Shown here: one piece after another, positions 52,301 to 61,300 of the stretch
Position numbering within the stretch: the first letter of the stretch is position 1
Layout: every line of letters begins with the position of its first letter
DNA from: a virus
Virus record (IMG/VR): IMGVR_UViG_3300029787_000002
Span: 105,643-169,642 of that record
Strand: one strand, 5' to 3'
Length of the DNA: 64,000 nt
Notes under the pieces: generated by a model
Databases searched by the model: none
Told to the model about the DNA's origin: nothing
Seen by the model: the letters and a program-made list of their open reading frames with translations, nothing else
Translations under genes and position numbers: made by a program

Positions 52301-55300
52301 GATATTATCAAGTTCCCTCTTCTTAACGAACCAGAAGGTGCTGCTGATATCAACCAAGCAAGTTATGCAACTTCTTCCTTAAGAGCAGTTGGATCAATTA
52401 ACGCTGTTCGTATTGTAAACCCAGGTGGTTTCTATACTAGATTACCTGTTGTTACTGGTATTCAATCAACTAGACAAATTGAAAGAATTCAAATTAATGA
52501 TCCTGGAACTGAATATGCTGTTGGACAGTACACCAGTGTACCTATTGCAGGTGACGGTGAAGGTGGATTTGTTACTATTAATGTTGCTGACGGACAAGAT
52601 GCTAATGGCGTAACTATCCCTGGTCAGATTCAACTAGTAACTGTTACATCTCCTGGTAAAGGATACACTACAGCAAGCATTGATATTGAGTCAGTGTCTG
52701 GTATCTTAGGATCTGGTTTGACTGGATCTGGTGCTGAAGTTGTAGTTGTTATCCCACCATTCGGTTCTGGTGCATCTATCTTCACTCAAGGATCTAGTGT
52801 TGGTAAGATTAAGAAACTTAAAAATAATAACTTTGGTTATGACTATCCTCATGACTATACATTACGTCCTGAGATTACATTCCCAATCAATGCTCAGTTA
52901 ACATCTACAAGTATTCTCGATAGTATTACAGTTACCGATCCTGGTACTGGATATTCTCAAGCACCTGCTGTTGTCATCACTGGAGGTGGTGGTAGTGGTG
53001 CTATTGCAGAAGCAACAACTAAGAATGGTCGTCTTGATACTATTATTGTTAAAGATCCTGGTGCAGGATATTCTTCAACTCCTACTGTATCACTAAGATC
53101 TTCATTCAACTATGTTGTTAACCTTGACTTGGGACTCTTACAGTTCGCTTTCCCACATGGTATTACAAACGGATCTGCTGTCACACTGAATGTTGTTGAC
53201 ACTGGAGACGGTGTTGCTTATCCTCTATCTGCAGGTGCAACTGGTAGATTGAATGGAACTACTACTTACTATGCTATTGCAGGTTCTGCTAACTCTCTTG
53301 AAAATGATCAATTAAAACTTGCGATCACTTCTGCTAACGCTTCACTTGGTGATGCATTGGCATATGTCAACGCAGGTACAGGTCGTCAACAGGTTCTTAC
53401 TGAATCATTTGGTGGTGCTGCTACAGCAAACGTTATTACATCTACTTTCTTAGAAGGAGAACTTGTATATCAGGGTGAATCTTTATCTACTTCAACTGCA
53501 ACTGGATATGTTTCTACTAACGCAGGTTGGCAAGTTGGACCTAGAGTTCTTAAGATTGTTGACTATACTGGAGAGTTCTCTACTGGTCAAAGAATCACTG
53601 GTGTGATTTCTAAGTCTTCTGGTATCATGACTGATATCAAAGTTGCTAAAGGTGTTCTTGAGATTGGTTCTGTTACTAAAACTACAGGTCAGTTTATCGA
53701 TGACGTTGGTAAACCATCTGAGATTATTCAGAAGATTCAAGATAGTTACTATTATCAAGACTTCTCATATGCTGTTAAGTCTGCTGTTTCTATTGGTGAA
53801 TGGAAAGAGATTCTTATCAAGAACGTTCACCCCGCATCATTTAAAGTATTTGGTGAGTTAGATCTCAATGATTATGGATTTATTCCTAATAAAGAGACAT
53901 TCTTCCAGTTAACTAAGTCTGTTGAACTTGCAAGAGATGCAATTGTTCCTAATATTCAAAACTTTGCTCTTGTTGAACCTGTTTACTCTGAGTTCAATAA
54001 TACTGAAGTACTATTCAGACAAAAACGACTAACTTCTTCTGAGAACATTCTAACTTCTGTTGTACAGAGACTTGATGATATTTCTACTCAGTTTGATGGT
54101 CAAAAGATTTCCTTCCCTCTAACTGTTGATGGTAACAACGTTGTTGCGAATGCTAACCAGTTGATGATTGTTCTTAATGGTGTTGTTCAAACTCCAGGAA
54201 CTGCATTTGAGATTCAAGGTGATTCAGTTGTCTTTGCAGAACCACCTCAACCTCCTGCAAGTGTTAAGTATGTAAACGTTTCTATCAATCAGATTGCAAC
54301 TGTTGCTCTAACATTCAATAATATCAGTGGTATTTTCCCAACTGCAGGTATGACCGTAGTTGGCACATCGTCTCAGGCAAGATTGACTGTTACCACTGTT
54401 GTTGGTAATACTATCAATGGTTTCATCACTCAAGGAACATACACTATCGGTGAACTAGTAACTGTTGGTGCAACTGGTTTTGCTGCTAACGTTGCTACTG
54501 TAACTAGCATTTCTAATATCGGTCTGTTTGTCTTCGGTGAAAACATTACGAACCTTACAGGTGATACTGCAAAAGTTGAACAAATTAACCTCGCCAGCGG
54601 TGCAGAAACTCCACTTGCTCAGTTACGATACACCATCGGTGCAGCGACTACATCTATTGAGATGGTTGCATACAAGACAGATAATACTGGTACTGACTAT
54701 CCAGTTACTCCAGGTGTGTTTGTTGCAGCAACCAACTATCAATTAGGATCTGAAATCTTCAGAGTAGATTCTGTTACTCAAAATAATGACTCAACAACTC
54801 TTGTTATAACCAGAGGTCAGAACGGAACTACACCAGTTTCTCATCAAGAAGATGCTCCTAGTTACAGTACTGACATTTCTATTACTAATGCACTTACATT
54901 AAGTAAGATTGCAGGTACTTATCAATCAACACCTGGATTATTCGATATTCAGTTAAATGATGTTATTATTGGTGCACAGTCTGGTGTTGTTGCTCGTGTT
55001 ACCCAAACTTCAACCTATCAAGATCCTACAACTCAAGAGTTTATTGGTCAGGTTAACATTTCCGAAGGTTCTTCCTTCTTTGGATTACTATTCAACAGAA
55101 TCACTTCTCAGACATATCCGAACGTCGTTCTTGATGATATCTCCAAGTCTCAGATTGGTATTGTTGATTTCACTGACAACAGTACTGCATTCGATAGTAG
55201 TTTCCCTGCTAATGAGCAAATAAACAACTATGTTATTCCTTATGATAACTTAACTGGCACATTCCAAGAGAATGAGTATATTCGTAACTATAAGATTGAA

Positions 55301-58300
55301 TATGGTAATAACCAAGGTGAATTCCTTCCTACAGAATCTGCTAAGATCAGAAAACTTACTTTCACTGACAGAATCGGTTCTGGATTCTTCCAAGCAGGTC
55401 AAATTATTAGATCTAGAGATACTAAGGCAGAAGTTATTGGTGCAAACTCTGCACGTTCTACTATCTTCCTCGGTAAGGTTGGTAGATCACAGCGTGGCGG
55501 TTTAGATTATAATATTCCAACTTGGGAAGGTGAAGCACAGATTGATACTTCAACTAAGAAGTTTGGTACTGCATCTCTTCTTTTAGGTAGAGCAAATCAT
55601 ACTCACACATTTGTAAGTGGCGTTGCTAATGCCATCCAAGCATCAAACGGTGCTACTTCTACACATACTGCTGTAGCGGGTACGACTTATGATCCTGAGG
55701 CAGGAACATTAGTCATCAATATTGGAACCCATAGTTTGACCACAAGTAATAAAGTTACTATTGCTGACGGTGGTTTAACCTTTACTTGTACTGCTGATAG
55801 CAATACAACAAATCATCCATATCCAAGATCAACTGATCCTGCGTCTGGACAAGCATTAACAATCTCTGCGGTAACTTCCACAACGATTACTGTAGATGTT
55901 GGTGTTGCACAAGTTTCTTTAGATTACTTAAGTGTTGATTCTAGCAGTGATTTTGCATGGGGTACTGCAGGATATACTATTGAACTTTATATCAAGGCAG
56001 CAGCATCCTCTATCAGTGGTATTCATTCTATCCTTGACTTTAGAACAGCATCCACTGATGCTGCAGGTCATCTCTACTTAAATGCAGGACAAGTTCGTTA
56101 CAACGTAAGTAACTCTGATATTGTAACTTCTGGTGCAACTACGATTGCTCAAGATACTTGGACTCATATCGCTGTTCAAAGAACTTCTACTACCGTTAAG
56201 ATCTTCATCAATGGCGCAGAAGCAGGAACTGGAACTGATAGCACTAACTATGCTGCCAAACCATTCGTTCTTGGTGCATCTTATGCTCTTGGAAATGCAT
56301 TCTATGGTCATATCGACGAACTTAGATTGAGTGCTACTACTCGCTATTCTACTATTCCGTTTACTCCTGTAAATGGTATTTTCCAAGGTGATACTAATAC
56401 CAAGATTCTATGGCACTTTGATGGTGCTGATAAACAGGTATTCTTAGAAGACTGGTCTGGTACTCAAGATTTCACTATCAACGAATACATTAATAACGAT
56501 GCAATCCGTGCAACTGCTAGATTGATCGGTGGTGTTCATAAATTTGTTTCTGCATCGAGTAATGCAGTATCTGTAACTGGATCAAGTAGTTTCACTCCAA
56601 CTGCAGTTGATTATGATGCAATTACAGGTTCGATGGAAATTAATATCGGATCTCATAGTTATACAACATCTGATACTATCACGATTGCTGCAAACTCTTT
56701 AACCTTCACTTGCTCGAAAGATAATCATGCTACTCAGCATACTTATCCTCGTCTGACTGATCCTTCTTACGGTGCAACCCTTACTATCACTGCAGTTACA
56801 GGAACTACAATTACTGTCAACGTTGGTGTTGCGAGCAGAGGATTTAATAAAAAGACACACAGATATATCAATGCTTCTGATAACCTCATCTTAAATAAAG
56901 ACTTCATTGCTCAAGAGGCAGTGTATATCATGAAGGCACGTTATCCATTCTTCACTGTTCTTGGTGGAGAAGTTAACTGTGAAGATGATGTTAAAGACAT
57001 TGTAAGTGCAATGATTGAAGACTTTAGAAATGGATCTAACAGTCACATTTGGGATGCTGCTGCACTTTATGTTAATAGAACTACAAACCCAATCACTCTT
57101 CTACATGTTTCCGATGATCTAAAAGAATCTCTGTATGTATTGGAGACTGTTGGTAAACTACTTAAGTATGTTATCACTAACACTCCATGGGATGTTCAAG
57201 GTGATCATGGTTTCACTCAGAAGTTTGATACTACAATTACTGAGTCTGACTACCTTTCACAATCAGTAACTCAGTTTACTCCAACAGGGGCAACATATAA
57301 TCCTGCTACTGGTGACATGGTTATCACCTCTAGTAGTCACAACTTAGTAAGTGATACTACTATCACAGCATCTAATGCAACTTATGATGCTACAACTGGT
57401 GTATTGGTCATCACTTCTAATGGTCATAACTTAGAAAATGGTGATAGTATTCAACTTGCTGATAATTCATTGACATTCACATGTACAATGGATGGCAATG
57501 CTACAAACCATACATATCCAAGACCAAACGATCCTGCTGCTCAAGGTTGGTTAGAAGTTTCTAATAAGACAACAAATACATTTGAAGTCAACGTTGGTAA
57601 GTCACCAATCGTCAACTATCAACCAACAACAGGAACAACTTATGATCCTGCAACTGGACTTCTTAAGATGTTCATTGGTGATCATAACTTAGCAGTTGGC
57701 ACAAACATTAAGTTAACTACTGATTCGTTATCATTCACTTGTACAACTGATGGAAACACATCAGTTAAAACTTATCCTCGTGCTTCTGGTACAGGTGCTA
57801 ACTCAGGAACTCCTGACCCTGCATATAATACATCTATAGCAATCGTTGCTGATGGTGTATCATCTACTGCTACAGGTGCATCCTACAATACTTCTAGCGG
57901 TGTTTTAGTCATCACTCAGAATGCTCATGGATTTGTTGTAGGAGACAAGATCAGAATTGTTGATAACTCACTATCCTTTACTTGTACTAAAGATGGTAAT
58001 CATGAGACTAAGACTTATCCTCGTTCAACTGATCCTTTCTCTGGTAGATGGTTAAGAATTTCTGCTAAGACAGACAATACATTCACAGTTAATGTTGGTT
58101 CTTCTTCTGCTGCTGATCAATATGTTCATACATTCGTATCTGCTGCAGCAAACGGTATTATCAAAAGAGATAATTCTATTACTGTCAATGTTGGTACATC
58201 TTCAGACACTACAGCACACACCTTTGTTTCTGCAACTTCAAATGCAGTTGTTACTGGTGGTAGTTACACCCACTCCTTCGTATCTGCTACCACAAATGGT

Positions 58301-61300
58301 ATAACTAAAGCAGGTGACGCAGTATTCCTTGCTGACGGTGCTATATCCTTTACTTGTTCTAAAGATGGAAACCAAAAAATTACCGCATACCCAAGATCTA
58401 CTGATCCTGCTTCTAAGCAAGTCCTCAAGATCTCTGCCCACACCACGAATACGTTTACTGTCAACGTTGGTCCATCAAGTGCTGATGATCAATACACTCA
58501 CACCTTCTCAAGTGCAGTAACTAATGGTATCACTAAGTCTGAGTACAGTCTTACTGATTGTGCTGATGTTATCACTACTGCTGATAATCTACTTGATATC
58601 ATCACTGACACCCTAACATATGCTTCTGCTGCATCGCCTGTTGATTATCTTGCAACTGTAACTAAATCTCTACCTGCATACGAATTTGTTGGTGGTACAG
58701 TCAATTCCTTCTCAGAGATTCCATTTGTTGTTGATTATCATAATGGTACGACAGATCAAATCTACACTAATCAGATTGATGAAGATGCTCGTGGTAGATT
58801 CCGTGATGCTGCTAACTTAATTAGAGCAAATAGAAAGGTTATCGTTGATAAAGCAGCATTTGATATGCTTACAAGATATCCTGATCTTGCACTTTCTATG
58901 CCTAGAAATGCTAACGGTACATCTACTGATGGTACGTTACGTTGTAAGACTGACCTTGGATTGATCTTAGATGGTCTTGCTGATGATGTTTATGACGGTG
59001 GTAACTTAGAAACTATCACTGCTGCTAATTTCTATATCGGAAATAGTGGTGAGTTACAACATATCAGGTTACAAGTTTGGCAATCTGTTTATGCACACGA
59101 AAGACTTGGATTCTATGCCAAGCAAGCAGTTACTGGTGATCTAGATTATACTAACACTGATGGTATTATCGTTGGTGACTGGGGTATTACTAATGATGCA
59201 GGTGGATGTGCAAACGTCAAGACTGCGATTGATAATCTTGTAACTACAATCAATGATATTATTGCTCCTACTGGTGCTGACTTTGAGGTTGCTGCTGATA
59301 GACTTTACTTCAATAGAAACTTTATTGCAGAAGAAATTACTGGTCTCATCACTACTGAGTTTACATATCTTCTAAACGGTGTTCAGTATCAAGCATTCAC
59401 ATATCCTGATGGTGCTCTTGGTGAATCAAAATGTCAGAGAGACTTAAAACTCATTATTGAGAGTGCAATCTCTGATTTACAGACTGGTGGAAATAACTCT
59501 ATTATCGATGCTATCGCTAAGTATCTAACTGCTGCTTTAACTCTTAATATCGTTGATGGGGTTGAGCAAGAGTTACTTGCAACTGTATATGGTATTGAGC
59601 AACTTTCTTCACTTGGTGAGAAAGCAATTGATAACTTACTCTATGCAAATGGTGAAGATACAGGTGGCACAGCAGGTGCATACAGTGCATTACATACTGA
59701 TGATGCTGCAGTTCGTGATTCATTATCACTAAGTTCTGCGATAACTGTTAAGAATAGATGGAAAGAACTTATTGAACTTGCTATTAATATTCTTGCACCC
59801 GCTAAACAGATTGGTAGAAGTGCTGCAAAACATATCCTTTACAACCGTAACTACTTCTTACAAGAGATTCAAACACAAACTCTTGCTCAGTTTGGTGCAG
59901 GTTCATGGACTTATAATGATTTCGTCAACACTACTGTTAATGATATCGTTCATGATCTTATTACAACTGACACTAAGAAGAAAACAACTGCATATAATAT
60001 TACAATTCAGAGTGTAAGTTCAACAGCATTCCAAGTTGGTGAAGTTGTAAGATCTAACATTGGCGGTTATGCAACTGTCCTTGAATATGATTCTGACACT
60101 AACTTCTTCGTTGTTGGTCCTTTCACAGGCACTGCATGGGTTGCAACTAATACACTGACAGGTAAGACATCTGGTGCAACTGCTACTATCTCTAGTGGTG
60201 GAGTTGGTAGTTCTTATGACTGGTACACTGAAGTTGCTAACGTTAGAACTCTTGCAAGCGCAAGACTTATTACTTCTAACATCTCTGGTCAGATCGCAGG
60301 TACAAACCTCTGGACTAACCCTGAGGCATATGGAATCAACTGGACTCCTACAACTAATGTAACAATTACTGATAATCAAGGTCTTGCTCCTGATGATACT
60401 CAAACTGCAGAAGATGTTACTCCTAATAGTGGTCAAAACGGACAGCATGAAATTAACAGAGATTATAACTTAACAGCATTTGAAACCTTTGACTCTGGCA
60501 CAGTTACTTTCGATACTACTAACGAATCGTTTGATACTGGTTCTCCTGGAACTTCTGCAACACAGCAGTTTACCTTCTCTGGATTCGTTAAAGAATCTGG
60601 TTCACAATCAATCAGATTCCAACTACAACTTGATCCAGGTGGTGCAGGTGAACAGAATGCATTCTTCGATCTTAACCTTACAAATGGTACAACTGGAACA
60701 GTATTTACTCCTCAGGGTGGTATTACTGCCGATGCATTCGGTGCTATCCCTCTTGGAAATGGTTGGTACAGATGTTACATCACATGTACATTCTCCTTCG
60801 GTTTCAATACTCTAAGATCTAAGTTTATCATCAAGAGTGGCAGTGGTGCTACTGTTTGGACTGGCGATGCTTCAACTGGTATTCTTGTTTGGGGTGCAAA
60901 ACTTACTAAGGGTGCACTTGATCCTTATCAAGCACAAAGTGGTAAAACATTCTTCTCTGATACTGAGTTTAATACTAAAAACTACATTCTTGAATTGCTA
61001 CAGCAATACATGATTGCTACTCTTGATAATAGTTTGACATCTCCCTCTACTTCTGCAGGATTCTATTCCTTCTACAGTTCTACTGATGCTGCAAACTATA
61101 CTAAGGCATCTGTTTCTGCGATGCTCAGAACTAACCTTAGAATCATCACTAATCAGTTAAGTAACGATACTTCTTACATCGGTATTACAACTTATAATGG
61201 AATCGCTATTCCTACAAAAGCATACGGAAATGCAGTTGTTCCTGTTGGTGTCAACGGTGGACTCAATCCTGCTGACTTTGTATACGGTTTACTTAGCAAC

